The notes: generated by a model not told the origin, from the sequence alone. DNA of 64,000 nucleotides from Gracilimonas sp. (GCF_017641085.1 NZ_JAEPPI010000003.1:820894-884893), one strand, 5' to 3'; shown: positions 27,016 to 37,531, counted from the stretch's first letter. Made by a program: numbers and translations.

Positions 27016-27879
27016 TTGAGATTTCTTTTTTCTTTAATCCCCTTATTATTGCTGGTACATACAACCATCAATTCTCAGCCCTCATCCGTGAACCTACCTG
27101 TGAAATTATACTCCGGTTCTGAAGACAATTTTGTGATCATCGGCCATCGGGGAGCCAGCGCTTATAACCCGGAGAACACCATGGTTGCTTTTCGTGCTGC
27201 GTATGAGCTGGGAGCCGAAATGATAGAGCTCGATATTTTGCTGAGCAAAGATGGTGTTCCGGTTGTTATTCATGATGAAACCTTAGACCGTACTACAAAC
27301 GGTACCGGACTTGTAGCCGACTATACATTGACCGAGCTACGAAAACTTGACGCCGGACTTTGGTTTGGTAGAGAACATGCCGGCGAGCACATTCCCACCC
27401 TTGAAGAAGTGCTTCAATTTGCAAAAGGTAAAATAGCGCTCAACATCGAAATTAAAACCGAAGCCGTGACGGATGAGTACCTTGAGGGCATTGAAGAGAA
27501 GGCGCTGAATCTGGTTAAGAAATATGAAATGGAGGACTATGTTTTGTTCTCCAGTTTTGATTACCGGGCTATAACTCACCTTAAACAGCTGGATGTGGAC
27601 ATCTCAGCAGCATTGCTCTACGAAAAGAAGCAATCGACCCGACGGCTTCCTTCCGAATTGGTTGAGGATTATACGGCCGATGCCTTTAATTGCAGCAGAC
27701 GTCAGTTCACAAAAAGATGGGCAGAAGATACCCAAAGGCATAATATTCCTGTTTTTGTGTATACCGTAAATAAAGAAAGGCAGATGGAAAAAATGATTAA
27801 ACGGGGAGTAAGCGGTATTTTCTCCGATAAGCCGGACCTTTTGAAGCAAGTTGTGGATAACATGTGGAAAACAAAGTAG
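27016..27879 (+). CDS. Glycerophosphodiester phosphodiesterase, secreted
   Basis: Hydrolyses glycerophosphodiesters to glycerol-3-phosphate and an alcohol. It is 287 residues with a signal peptide (about 1-20). The GDPD active site is complete: HRGASAYNPENT with His 44 and Arg 45, ELD with Glu 71 and Asp 73, and VVIHDETLDRTTNG with His 86, plus IEIKTE and the closing GVSGIFSDKPDLL. The start is TTG, giving the only reading with a signal peptide; no Shine-Dalgarno is evident. It probably acts in the periplasm on lipid head groups. Confidence 0.93.
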   Translation: MRFLFSLIPLLLLVHTTINSQPSSVNLPVKLYSGSEDNFVIIGHRGASAYNPENTMVAFRAAYELGAEMIELDILLSKDGVPVVIHDETLDRTTNGTGLVADYTLTELRKLDAGLWFGREHAGEHIPTLEEVLQFAKGKIALNIEIKTEAVTDEYLEGIEEKALNLVKKYEMEDYVLFSSFDYRAITHLKQLDVDISAALLYEKKQSTRRLPSELVEDYTADAFNCSRRQFTKRWAEDTQRHNIPVFVYTVNKERQMEKMIKRGVSGIFSDKPDLLKQVVDNMWKTK

Positions 27880-27912
27880 CTTTTCTTGGCATTCTGCATT
27901 GAATGGGGGTAG

Positions 27913-29615
<1,703 letters not shown>

Positions 29616-29616
<1 letters not shown>

Positions 29617-30053
29617 TGTCTGCTTCCTACACGAATCGGGTCCGAGTACGATCTTGTGGGTTATTGCTGAAAGACGAAAAACTGTTGCTCGTAGAACTGA
29701 TGTCTCCGGTCACAAACCAATGGACATGGATTCCACCGGGAGGTGGAGTTGAATTTGGAGAGTCGCTTGAAGATGCTCTTATCCGTGAATTTGAGGAAGA
29801 GACCGGACTCCAAATATCCGTTGGCGAGCAGGTTCATATCAATGAAGTAATCCACGGATCTATTCACGCCATTGAGTTCTATCATAGAGTGAATCAGAAG
29901 GGCGGTGAGCTGGTACTTGGTAAAGACCCTGAACTGGATCCTGATAAGCAGATAATAAGGAATATCGGGTTTTTTAACCGGCAGGAAATTGAAGAGATGA
30001 CCACGGCTCCGGATATTATCAACCCATCTCTTTGGGATCAATTAGGTCCTTAA
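29616..30053 (+). CDS. Nudix hydrolase
   Basis: A 145-residue protein with a complete Nudix box: Gly at the start of GGVEFGESLEDALIREFEEE, then TGLQI, matching GX5EX7REUXEEXGU. It hydrolyses a nucleoside diphosphate linked to another moiety; coupling to pyrG (one-base overlap) hints at a nucleotide clean-up or CTP-related substrate, but this is inference. The gene is followed by a short unpaired gap with a small palindrome. Confidence 0.92.
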
Positions 30054-30068
30054 CTATTTAGATACTGC

Positions 30069-30090
30069 TGCACTTTTTCCAAAGAGTGCA
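30069..30090. promoter_or_regulatory. Short near-perfect palindrome between nudix and amidohydrolase genes
   Basis: TGCACTTTTT-CC-AAAGAGTGCA is a 10-bp inverted repeat with one mismatch and a two-base centre. No T-tract follows on the plus strand. It may be a hairpin in the amidohydrolase leader or an operator; there is no further support. Confidence 0.3.
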
Positions 30091-30173
30091 TGGGAGAACA
30101 TCAAAGCTTGCAAAAGGCTTATCAAAGCCCGCTTCTTTCCTTATATTCAAGAAATTCTAACCAACATAAAAAC

Positions 30174-31829
30174 ATGAAGAAGCTATTCATTCTACTTTTT
30201 GCTCTCGGAATTTCAATCAGTGCCTGTACAAATACCGGGGATGTTAAAACTTTTGTAAATGCCAACGGTTACACATTCTCCGGTGATTCTCTGGTCACCT
30301 TCACAACCATGATTATCGAAGACGGGAAAATTAAAAAGGTGGGCGGACAAGAATTGTCAGATGGTGCCAGCGGAGAGATTATTGATTTAGCCGGAAAGAC
30401 GGTGCTGCCCGGTTTGATTGACGCCCATGGACACGTAATGGGGCTTGGATTTCAGGAGCTGAATGTGAATGTAGCCGGGATTGAGTCACTGGAAGCCACA
30501 CTGGATACCATCAAAGCATATGCAGAGGCAAACCCGGAGCTGGAATGGATTCAGGGACGTGGCTGGAATCAAACTCTGTGGGAGGAGAATGAATTTCCAA
30601 CCGCTGAAGACCTGGATCGTGTAGTTCCGGACCGACCGGTGTACCTTTCCAGAGTGGATGGTCATGCAGGTTGGGTGAACAGCAAAGCCCTGGAATTGGC
30701 TCAAATAAGTAAAGACACTCCGGACCCACAGGGCGGAAAAATCATTCGGGATGGAAACGGGGAAGCAACCGGTGTTTTTGTGGATGCGGCCGAAAACTAC
30801 ATCATGGAAATTATTCCCGAACCCACTGAAGTTGAAAGAAAGCGCGCTCTGGAAGAAGCCTTAGAGCAAATGGCCAGTATGGGATTAACCTCTGTTCATG
30901 ATGCCGGAGTAAGCGCTACGAACTGGGAGATTTATAAAGAGTTTGCCGATCAGGGAAAAATGACAACCCGTATTTATGCCATGATCGGTGGGATGACTGC
31001 TTTTGAAGAGCTTTCTCAAAACGGGCCGGTCGATTCGTATGCAAATGACCGGTTAGCCCTTAGAAGCGTGAAACTCTATTCGGACGGTGCACTCGGAAGC
31101 CGTGGAGCTGCCATGATTGAGCCTTATTCCGATGATCCCGGAAATCGGGGCTTGCTCTTTGCTGATCAACAAGAATTTAACGAAACCATGATGACCACGG
31201 CTTCAGCCGGATTTCAAACCAACGTACATGCCATTGGGGACCGGGCAAATCGTGTGATTTTGAATGCTCTTGAACATGTGCGCGATGAGCTTGGCAACCA
31301 GGGACTTCGTCACAGAATTGAACACGCACAAATTGTTGCGCTTGAAGACATTCCACGATTTGCAGAGCTGGATATTATAGCTTCCATGCAGCCACGCCAT
31401 GCCACCAGCGATAAGAACATGGCCGTTGACCGTGTGGGGGAAGATCGTATTGAAGGAGGATATGCCTGGCAAACATTCCTTGATCAAGGCACTATTGTAG
31501 CTGCCGGCTCTGACTTTCCCGTTGAGCCATCGAACCCATTTTGGGGCCTATATTCATCTGTAACGAGAATGGATCATGAAGGCAACCCTCCGGGCGGCTG
31601 GTATCCGGATGAATCTCTGAGCAGAGCGCAAGCCCTCAAAGCTTTTACTATTGATGCAGCCTATGCGGCTCACCAGGAAGAAGTACTTGGCTCCATTGAA
31701 GAAGGAAAGTGGGCCGATTTTGTAATTATCGATCAGGATTACTTTGAGGTACCGGCGAGGGATATTTATAAGGTAGATATTCTGGAGACCTGGGTTGCCG
31801 GCGAAAAGGTATATTCCAAGGCAGATTGA
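30174..31829 (+). CDS. YtcJ-like amidohydrolase lipoprotein
   Basis: An amidohydrolase_3-family metal enzyme of 551 residues with a lipobox (ISAC, Cys 18), so membrane-anchored in the periplasm. Visible motifs: the metal His-x-His in GLIDAHGHVMG, GWNQTLWEE, VDGHAGWVNSKAL, LYSDGALGSRGAAM, NVHAIGDRANR, HRIEHAQI and GSDFPVEP with the metal Asp. Relatives hydrolyse amides or formamides; the substrate is unknown. I chose the Met followed by KKLFILLFALG because it starts a proper signal peptide; the frame stays open for 28 codons upstream. Confidence 0.92.
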   Translation: MKKLFILLFALGISISACTNTGDVKTFVNANGYTFSGDSLVTFTTMIIEDGKIKKVGGQELSDGASGEIIDLAGKTVLPGLIDAHGHVMGLGFQELNVNVAGIESLEATLDTIKAYAEANPELEWIQGRGWNQTLWEENEFPTAEDLDRVVPDRPVYLSRVDGHAGWVNSKALELAQISKDTPDPQGGKIIRDGNGEATGVFVDAAENYIMEIIPEPTEVERKRALEEALEQMASMGLTSVHDAGVSATNWEIYKEFADQGKMTTRIYAMIGGMTAFEELSQNGPVDSYANDRLALRSVKLYSDGALGSRGAAMIEPYSDDPGNRGLLFADQQEFNETMMTTASAGFQTNVHAIGDRANRVILNALEHVRDELGNQGLRHRIEHAQIVALEDIPRFAELDIIASMQPRHATSDKNMAVDRVGEDRIEGGYAWQTFLDQGTIVAAGSDFPVEPSNPFWGLYSSVTRMDHEGNPPGGWYPDESLSRAQALKAFTIDAAYAAHQEEVLGSIEEGKWADFVIIDQDYFEVPARDIYKVDILETWVAGEKVYSKAD

Positions 31830-31894
31830 TTAAATCGGGAACATCAGTTTTAGAAGCCGGTTTAAGGTAATGAACATCTAAAAAATCAATATTT

Positions 31895-32686
31895 ATGAAG
31901 TATAGAATAACCACATTTACTTGTTTGTTGCTTTCTGTTTCCCTGTTTCTGTTTTCGTGTAACACCACCAACAGCGACAAAAACCCGCCGGAAATGCCAC
32001 CGTCTGAGTCAATGAAAGTTGATATGTCAGAGATGGAATCGGCTTCTAACAAAGTAGTTTCAAAAGCTGCTGAATCTAATTTCAATACAGCACTGTTTGC
32101 CGCCGGGGTAGCTAAAGTTATTTTAGAAGCGAACCTGGCCGTTCCGAGAGCATTGATGACAGCCGCTCAAAACAAATCAGCTGAAGCTGTAAATGGCAAT
32201 GAGTGGGAGTGGAGCTACACCACGGCTGCCAACGGTGAGAATTACGGAGTTCGGTTAACAGCCAGTGTGGAATCTACCGAAGAAGTAACGTGGAATTTCT
32301 ATGTTACCAATTCTGAACTGGGATACGACAATCAGTTGTTCTTTACCGGAACTTCAGATTTTGATGCCACTTCAGGCAGCTGGACTTATTTCGATTTGGA
32401 ATCGGGTCGTGAAGTATCGGTAGTATCCTGGGAGCGCACAGAAAGTGAAACCTCGGTTGAACTGGAAGTTAAAAGCGACCGTAATGATAACCTTGGCGAT
32501 TCCATTAGTTATGACTTTGACGGAACCGTAAAGACCGTTGTGTTTGTGGACGTTTCAGAAGATGAAACCACAACCATCAGTTATAACACTGAAACTATGA
32601 CCGGTTTTATTATTTCACCTAATTATAATGAAGGTGCAAAATCATGCTGGGATGAGAATCTCAACAACACAACCTGTAGCAGTTAA
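31895..32686 (+). CDS. Lipoprotein of unknown function
   Basis: A 263-residue protein with a lipobox (LFSC, Cys 22). The mature part starts with a Pro/Ser/Met-rich linker and a helical Ala-rich stretch (about 60-95), followed by a beta-strand-rich domain with many Ser/Thr and acidic residues (about 100-245). It ends with a short Asn/Cys tail (CWDENLNNTTC) whose two cysteines could form a disulfide. No family is recognised. It follows the amidohydrolase by 65 bp on the same strand and ends at a terminator. Confidence 0.75.
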   Translation: MKYRITTFTCLLLSVSLFLFSCNTTNSDKNPPEMPPSESMKVDMSEMESASNKVVSKAAESNFNTALFAAGVAKVILEANLAVPRALMTAAQNKSAEAVNGNEWEWSYTTAANGENYGVRLTASVESTEEVTWNFYVTNSELGYDNQLFFTGTSDFDATSGSWTYFDLESGREVSVVSWERTESETSVELEVKSDRNDNLGDSISYDFDGTVKTVVFVDVSEDETTTISYNTETMTGFIISPNYNEGAKSCWDENLNNTTCSS

Positions 32687-32718
32687 CAGCCGTTTATAGA
32701 TCTTCAAAGAAATAGTTT

Positions 32719-32749
32719 AAGCCTCGTCTTTAATTGGACGAGGCTTTTT
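32719..32749 (+). terminator. Rho-independent terminator
   Basis: A perfect 10-bp hairpin (AAGCCTCGTC / GACGAGGCTT, eight-base loop) with a T-run, 33 bases after the lipoprotein gene. Confidence 0.92.
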
Positions 32750-32818
32750 GTTTTATAAGAACTTCTGAAATCATATATTATATGTACAATATATGTAATA
32801 ATTATTCAGGAGGCATTT

Positions 32819-33877
32819 ATGGAAGGCAAACAAAATCCGTTAAGAGGGAGAGGAGCATCCGACAATCCCGTCAATCGTTTTGAAGGAAATTATATTGATT
32901 ATGATGTGGATGAAGAAACGGGCGAAAAGCCATCCCCAAAAACACAGCTCATCAGGGATGACACTAAAACTATAATCACCTACAACAAGAGTGAAGACAT
33001 CAGTTTCAATGCCAGCATCAATCCCTATCGCGGGTGTGAGCATGGGTGTATCTATTGTTATGCGCGGCCTTTTCACGAATACTTGGGGTATTCATCCGGG
33101 TTGGATTTTGAATCCAAGATTGTGGTGAAATACGACGCTCCCGAGTTACTCAGAAAAGAATTGAGTTCCCCAAAATGGAATCCTCAGGTAATTGCTATGA
33201 GCGGTGTAACGGATGTATATCAACCTTTGGAACGAAAGCTGGAATTGACAAGAGGATGTCTGGAAGTAATGGCTGAGTTTCGAAATCCGGTAGGACTAAT
33301 CACCAAAAATCATTTGATAACCCGCGACATCGATATTCTATGTGAGTTGAATGACTACAACTGCGTGAGCGTGACGATATCGGTTACTACGCTGGATAAA
33401 GATTTGACCGGGGTAATGGAGCCAAGGACTTCACGACCGAACCGCCGGTTGGATGCAATCCGTCAGCTGGCGGATGCGGGGATACCTGTTGGCGTAAACG
33501 TGGCTCCGATCATCCCGGGATTAACCGATCATGAATGTGCGGAGATTCTGGAAAAAGCATCTGCAGCCGGGGCATCATTTGCAAATTATATCATTCTACG
33601 GTTGCCTTACAAAGTGAAGGACATGTTCCAGGAATGGTTGGGACAGCACTACCCGGAGAGAAAGAAGAAGGTGCTGCGCAAGATTCTGGATATTCGGGAC
33701 GGAAAACTAAACAGTTATGAGTGGAAAGAACGGATGAAAGGGAAAGGGAATTTCTCAAAACAAATTTCCGATCTGTTTAAAGTGCAGACTAAAAGGTTGG
33801 GGCTCAATGAGAAGAAACGATATCTCACCACAGATCATTTTAAAAAAAGCACAGGCACACAATTGAAGTTGTTTTGA
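32819..33877 (+). CDS. PA0069-family radical SAM protein
   Basis: A 352-residue radical SAM enzyme. The [4Fe-4S] motif is C73-x3-C77-x2-C80 (RGCEHGCIYCYARP), as in the PA0069/SplB-like group. Other family traits: the ATPNPYRG-like INPYRGCEHG lead-in, AMSGVTDVYQPLE, LTRGCLEVM, VTISVTTLD and RTSRPNRRLDAI. The reaction is unknown; distant relatives include spore photoproduct lyase. A strong AGGAGG ribosome-binding site precedes the start. It is a single gene between terminators. Confidence 0.92.
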   Translation: MEGKQNPLRGRGASDNPVNRFEGNYIDYDVDEETGEKPSPKTQLIRDDTKTIITYNKSEDISFNASINPYRGCEHGCIYCYARPFHEYLGYSSGLDFESKIVVKYDAPELLRKELSSPKWNPQVIAMSGVTDVYQPLERKLELTRGCLEVMAEFRNPVGLITKNHLITRDIDILCELNDYNCVSVTISVTTLDKDLTGVMEPRTSRPNRRLDAIRQLADAGIPVGVNVAPIIPGLTDHECAEILEKASAAGASFANYIILRLPYKVKDMFQEWLGQHYPERKKKVLRKILDIRDGKLNSYEWKERMKGKGNFSKQISDLFKVQTKRLGLNEKKRYLTTDHFKKSTGTQLKLF

Positions 33878-34175
33878 GTGGCATTACAATTATTTAACAG
33901 AAAAAAAGAAACTATTAGGAATTTTCTTCGTCTTAATACTGTGTTAAGTAGCTTTTTATAAGCCCGATTATCTTAATAACGAGAGCGAAACCTTTAGAAA
34001 AGTAGCTTTTTCAACATATTAGCCCTCAAAACAGATATCGGGTTTTTTTCTTTCCTGATAAAGCGGCAATTCATCCAATCTTTAAATTTGTACCGTATTT
34101 CTAATTTGACATTTGACTACCTGGAAATTACAATTCAGGAGCCAATCTAAAACTCTCATAAGAGGAGGATACGTT
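33878..34175. other. Intergenic region with terminator-closed structured segment
   Basis: Within this 298-bp gap, AAG-CCCGAT-(T)-ATC at 33960-33972 pairs with GAT-ATCGGG-TTT at 34034-34045 (12 bp, one bulge) and a T-run follows, making a terminator whose loop is about 61 bases. The loop contains a smaller hairpin (GAAAAG-TAG-CTTTTTC, near 33998-34012). AAGTAGCTTTTT occurs twice (33946 and 34000). It may be the terminator of the radical SAM gene or a small structured RNA or attenuator upstream of the ankyrin gene. No known riboswitch is recognised. Confidence 0.4.
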
Positions 34176-34559
34176 ATGAATGAAGAGACAGCATTTCTCG
34201 ATGCCGCAGAAAGCGGCGATATTAAAACCATCCGATCACTTCTTCAAGATGGTATAAACGTGAACACTAAAGACAACCATGAACGAACCGCCCTGTTGAA
34301 AGCCGCCAAGCACGGGCATATGAATGTAGTTGAGCTTTTAATTAAGAACGGTGCTGAAATCGATCACCGTGACAACAGGGGAACGTCGGCTTTGTATTGG
34401 GCTTCGACGAACGGACATTATGATATTGTACAATTATTAATTGAGAACAGCGGGGATGTGGATGTTCACGACGACCGCGGATGGTCAGCTAAAGACCAAG
34501 CCATAACGCATCACCATGATGGCGTTGTAAATTTATTAAATGAAGCCGGAGCTCATTAA
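34176..34559 (+). CDS. Small ankyrin-repeat protein
   Basis: A 127-residue protein almost wholly made of about four ankyrin repeats: an N-cap repeat (TAFLDAAESGDIKTIRSLL), two full repeats (RTALLKAAKHGHMNVVELLI, TSALYWASTNGHYDIVQLLI) and a C-cap (WSAKDQAITHHHDGVVNLL). It should act by protein-protein binding in the cytosol; no partner is apparent. I chose this start because GAGGAGG sits seven bases before it; the frame is open upstream for 21 codons without family similarity. A shared terminator separates it from the convergent RsmI-like gene. Confidence 0.92.
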   Translation: MNEETAFLDAAESGDIKTIRSLLQDGINVNTKDNHERTALLKAAKHGHMNVVELLIKNGAEIDHRDNRGTSALYWASTNGHYDIVQLLIENSGDVDVHDDRGWSAKDQAITHHHDGVVNLLNEAGAH

Positions 34560-34589
34560 CCGGAAAAACGATCAGGAATAATCATTTAT

Positions 34590-34627
34590 AAAAGCTCCAT
34601 CGAAATTCGTTGGAGCTTTTATTTTAT
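34590..34627. terminator. Bidirectional terminator between convergent genes
   Basis: A perfect 10-bp hairpin (AAAAGCTCCA / TGGAGCTTTT) with T-rich flanks on both strands, between the ankyrin gene and the RsmI-like gene. Confidence 0.88.
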
Positions 34628-35340
34628 TCTTTAGCGTAAAGCAAAAAGATAGTTGGCCGCTTATCCAGATCCGGTACCTTCATAGATTCCCACTCAGAAA
34701 TATGCTTCGAAATAATTTCCTCCGAGGGCAGTGTGATATCAGTGGCAGTGCAAAGCCGGGTGGCCGGTGAACAAACGGAAATAGCATCTTTAAGCAGCTC
34801 GTTATTTCGGTAAGGAGCTTCCATAAAAATCTGGGTGCGGTCGTGCCGCCTGGATTCACCTTCCAGCTGGTTAATCATCGACTTCCTTTTCTTCTGGTCC
34901 ATTGGCAGGTAACCGTGAAAGGAGAATTGCTGGCCGTTGAATCCCGAAGCCATAAGGGCAAGCAGGATAGAAGAAGGCCCAACAAGAGGAACCACATTTA
35001 TCTGATATTGATGTGCCAGCTTCACCAATCGCGCTCCGGGATCAGCAACTCCGGGTGCTCCGGCTTCCGAAAGAATGCCTGCATCCCGACCATTAAGCAA
35101 GGGTTTAAGAAATGAGTGAATTTCTTGCTCCGGGGTATTCTTATTAAGCGGGTAGAAATCTATTTCGTACTCCGGAACGGTATCTCCAACCCATTGAAGG
35201 AAAGAAGTGGCGGTTTTCAGGTTTTCCACCATCAATACATCGAGTTTTCTTAAGACCTCCAGCGTGTACTCTGGGATGGTATTGTTTCCCGGAGTTTTGC
35301 CTAAGGTGGAAGGGATCAGATAAAGCGTGCCGGTATTCAT
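34624..35340 (-). CDS. RsmI-like SAM-dependent methyltransferase
   Basis: A 238-residue tetrapyrrole-methylase-fold enzyme related to RsmI, which 2'-O-methylates C1402 of 16S rRNA. Motifs: GTLYLIPSTLG at the start, then SEAGAPGVADPGARLV (about 90-105, the family signature), VVPLVGPSSILLALMASGF and FHGYLPMDQKKR. It is about 45 residues shorter than E. coli RsmI and lacks the C-terminal extension. Short forms like this are known from Bacteroidota as SAM-dependent methyltransferases, often beside a separate full RsmI, so the target may differ. Its start overlaps the preceding gene's stop by one base. Confidence 0.87.
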   Translation of the reverse strand: MNTGTLYLIPSTLGKTPGNNTIPEYTLEVLRKLDVLMVENLKTATSFLQWVGDTVPEYEIDFYPLNKNTPEQEIHSFLKPLLNGRDAGILSEAGAPGVADPGARLVKLAHQYQINVVPLVGPSSILLALMASGFNGQQFSFHGYLPMDQKKRKSMINQLEGESRRHDRTQIFMEAPYRNNELLKDAISVCSPATRLCTATDITLPSEEIISKHISEWESMKVPDLDKRPTIFLLYAKE

Positions 35341-35825
35341 TAATCTACCCGTTCGATTTCAAATTTCTCATCATTTTCGTCTGCGACTTTTCTGCGCACA
35401 TATCGGTTTACAAAAAAACCGGAAATAACCGTCACTACCAAACCGATGAAAGCAACACTCATATTAAAAAGGGAAGTGCTTTTTTGAATATTGAAGGTGG
35501 GGTAAAGTACAATTTCCTGAAAGGCTCCTTTTTGATAACGGATAGGGATGTTATTGGACTTCATGAGTTCCTGCGCCATTTGCACAGACAGAGAAAGCCG
35601 GCGCTCAATCAACTCATCCTCCGTTTCGAAGCGGATATCAATATAACCATTACTTTGAGCCGCAATTTGTTTGATGTCAAAATCAGTGACTTCGGCAAGG
35701 TAGGTGGTTCCATTTTCGTAGGTATCTATGGAGCTTTGGTAAACCAGCCCTTGCTGAATAACCAGAAATAAAAGATAAGCCGGAATAGCCCAGTAAAAGT
35801 ACAGCAGTCGGTAATTATTCATCAT
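35340..35825 (-). CDS. Two-TM membrane protein of unknown function
   Basis: A 161-residue protein with an N-terminal transmembrane helix (about 8-28), an exported beta-rich loop (about 30-115) containing YLAEVTDFDIKQIAAQ and DIRFETEDELIERRL, a second helix (about 120-142) and a short basic cytosolic tail. The loop pattern (a conversion or conduit domain bounded by two helices) resembles DUF3592-type proteins, but this is a weak guess. It is embedded in an operon: the gene overlaps the beta-lactamase-like gene by 11 bases and the RsmI-like gene by one base. Confidence 0.75.
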   Translation of the reverse strand: MMNNYRLLYFYWAIPAYLLFLVIQQGLVYQSSIDTYENGTTYLAEVTDFDIKQIAAQSNGYIDIRFETEDELIERRLSLSVQMAQELMKSNNIPIRYQKGAFQEIVLYPTFNIQKSTSLFNMSVAFIGLVVTVISGFFVNRYVRRKVADENDEKFEIERVD

Positions 35826-36984
35826 TTGCAGCTATTTCATTTTGAGTAGTTTCGTAGAGCGCAGGGTCCCAAATCAGCCGTTGCTGGTAATCTTCCTGCA
35901 TGTGATTTGCCGACATATGTACCCAGAATCCAACAGGTAGCTGATCAAAAAATACCGCTTGTACCGAGGTATGTCCGTCATAAATGGAAGTTCCAAAATC
36001 GATACCTCCCAGCAGGCCCATCCGGTTGTCGTAAATAGCGCCATAGTCTTCAAAACTTCGGGAAATTGGTTCAGAACCCATTGGCCAGCGTAGTTTCTCT
36101 TTAATGGCTTCAGATACTTCTTCAGAAATAACCCGATTCTCTATGAGGCTGGACATCAAATCAGCCAGTTGACTGGTGGTGGCTTGCGGAAAGTAAGTCA
36201 GAGCATCCCGTTCCTGCATAAAGGTGAGGGAAAGCCGATCATCATAAAACTGATTTTTGACCTGCTGATTATATTCTTGATCATCCCGTAGTTTTGTAGC
36301 TTCGGAAATGGATTGTTCAGCAAATTCAGTAAAACTCATACTGCTTAGCGCGGCTGTATCATTCAGAGCCGGATTGATGCGCATATACATACCACTGAAG
36401 GGAAGAGGCAGTGCTGTTTCAGGCATTCCTACTGTGTCAATCAGACTCCTGATGTTTTCTTCCCCGAGCCGGAACCAAAGATAATCGGCTGAAACCAGGT
36501 CGCTGTTTTGGAGCATGGCCAGAACCACATCATCAAGTGGGGCCGTACCGCTTTCAAATTCTTCAATTAGCTTATTGTGATTGTTCTCACTGATCTCGGG
36601 CAGGGCAAATTTCTCAATTTCTTTCAGGCTTATGGTTTCATCAGGATCCAGAAGTCCTTCAGCAACCTGCCGTTCATATTCCATTAGCAGGAACAGGTTC
36701 GAGGTGGCACCAAGGGCGCGGGGAATATCTTCCTGATAAAAAATCCCGGAATCGGGGTCGTTAACATTGTATGAAGTAATGGAAACCCACTCCGGATGCT
36801 CGCCTATAAACTCTGCCAAACCGGCAAGGGAGTAGGTATTCTCGATATACTGGCTGCCTTCAGCCATTCCTTCTTCGTTTTCAAAAAGGGTTTCAAAGCC
36901 AGAATAATTAAGGCCTATGACCAAAGCAAATACAAAGGCGGCCGCAGCCAGAAAGGTGAACAGGAACTTAAGTGCTCTCTTCAA
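35815..36984 (-). CDS. Class A beta-lactamase-like protein lacking catalytic residues
   Basis: A 389-residue protein with an N-terminal membrane anchor (about 5-25). The remainder follows the class A beta-lactamase fold: SITSYNVNDPDSGIFYQED, a helix where the active Ser-x-x-Lys should be (GATSNLFLLMEYERQVAEG, about 92-110), then LAMLQNSDLVSADYLWFRLG (about 155-174) at the SDN position, and a C-terminal strand-helix end. The Ser-x-x-Lys lysine is absent (S95-N-L-F98 here), SDN reads SDL, and no KTG triad is seen. It is therefore probably a binding or scaffold protein rather than a hydrolase. It heads a three-gene operon. Confidence 0.75.
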   Translation of the reverse strand: MKRALKFLFTFLAAAAFVFALVIGLNYSGFETLFENEEGMAEGSQYIENTYSLAGLAEFIGEHPEWVSITSYNVNDPDSGIFYQEDIPRALGATSNLFLLMEYERQVAEGLLDPDETISLKEIEKFALPEISENNHNKLIEEFESGTAPLDDVVLAMLQNSDLVSADYLWFRLGEENIRSLIDTVGMPETALPLPFSGMYMRINPALNDTAALSSMSFTEFAEQSISEATKLRDDQEYNQQVKNQFYDDRLSLTFMQERDALTYFPQATTSQLADLMSSLIENRVISEEVSEAIKEKLRWPMGSEPISRSFEDYGAIYDNRMGLLGGIDFGTSIYDGHTSVQAVFFDQLPVGFWVHMSANHMQEDYQQRLIWDPALYETTQNEIAANDE

Positions 36985-37195
36985 GAAACAGGATATTTAG
37001 TCGGATTAATATTAGCTCTAAAGATACGAAGAAGAGTAAAGCTTATCTTGAATTTTGAAAGGAATTCTTTCTTGTTCAAACTACCAAACCAAACACGGAT
37101 GAAGCGGATTATTACGGATTAGAAAACCTGGAATTAGCCTTCCAAAATCTCTACCTCATACAACTGCATTAGCCCGCAATAGCGCAAGTGTCCAC

Positions 37196-37298
37196 TTGTG
37201 CGGTGGTGTATTAAATTTACATGCTCTGGGTCAGGATCGTTTCAGCCTATATCAACAATAACGGACCTCTTCTGTCTTCTCCTTCGTAAGGAGAAGGA
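37196..37298. repeat. Direct repeat, copy 1 (about 103 bp)
   Basis: This is near-identical to 37428-37531. Shared blocks include TTGTGCGGTGGT, TTTACATGCTCTGGG, GGATCGTTTCAGC and CAACAATAACGGACCTCTT. Each copy ends in an inverted TTCTCCTT...AAGGAGAA. With copy 2 and the hairpin between them it makes up most of a 581-bp gene-free gap (36985-37565). Confidence 0.85.
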
Positions 37299-37353
37299 CG
37301 CCTGAACTATATTTTGAATAGTAAAGATAATGGTTTTTCATGGTGAGATGTGA

Positions 37354-37380
37354 AAGCCTCTCCTTGCGAAGGAGAGGTTT
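37354..37380. repeat. Hairpin between the two direct repeats
   Basis: CCTCTCCTT-GCG-AAGGAGAGG (37357-37377) is a perfect 9-bp stem extended by AA/TTT-type pairs to about 12 bp. The same AAGGAGA core recurs in the ends of both flanking repeats. It is probably part of the same repeat family. Confidence 0.7.
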
Positions 37381-37427
37381 GGAGAGATCGGAAGTTCGTA
37401 CATCTAACAAGCCTGCCAATAGTACAT

Positions 37428-37531
37428 TTGTGCGGTGGTATATCAAAATTTACATGCTCTGGGCAAGGATCGTTTCAGCGTATATCAACAATAACGGACC
37501 TCTTTTGTATTCTCCTTATTAAGGAGAAGGA
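37428..37531. repeat. Direct repeat, copy 2 (about 104 bp)
   Basis: The second copy of the 37196-37298 unit, about 230 bases later in the same orientation, differing at roughly a tenth of positions. It ends 34 bases before the DUF819 gene stop, so it lies downstream of that gene on the minus strand. Confidence 0.85.
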
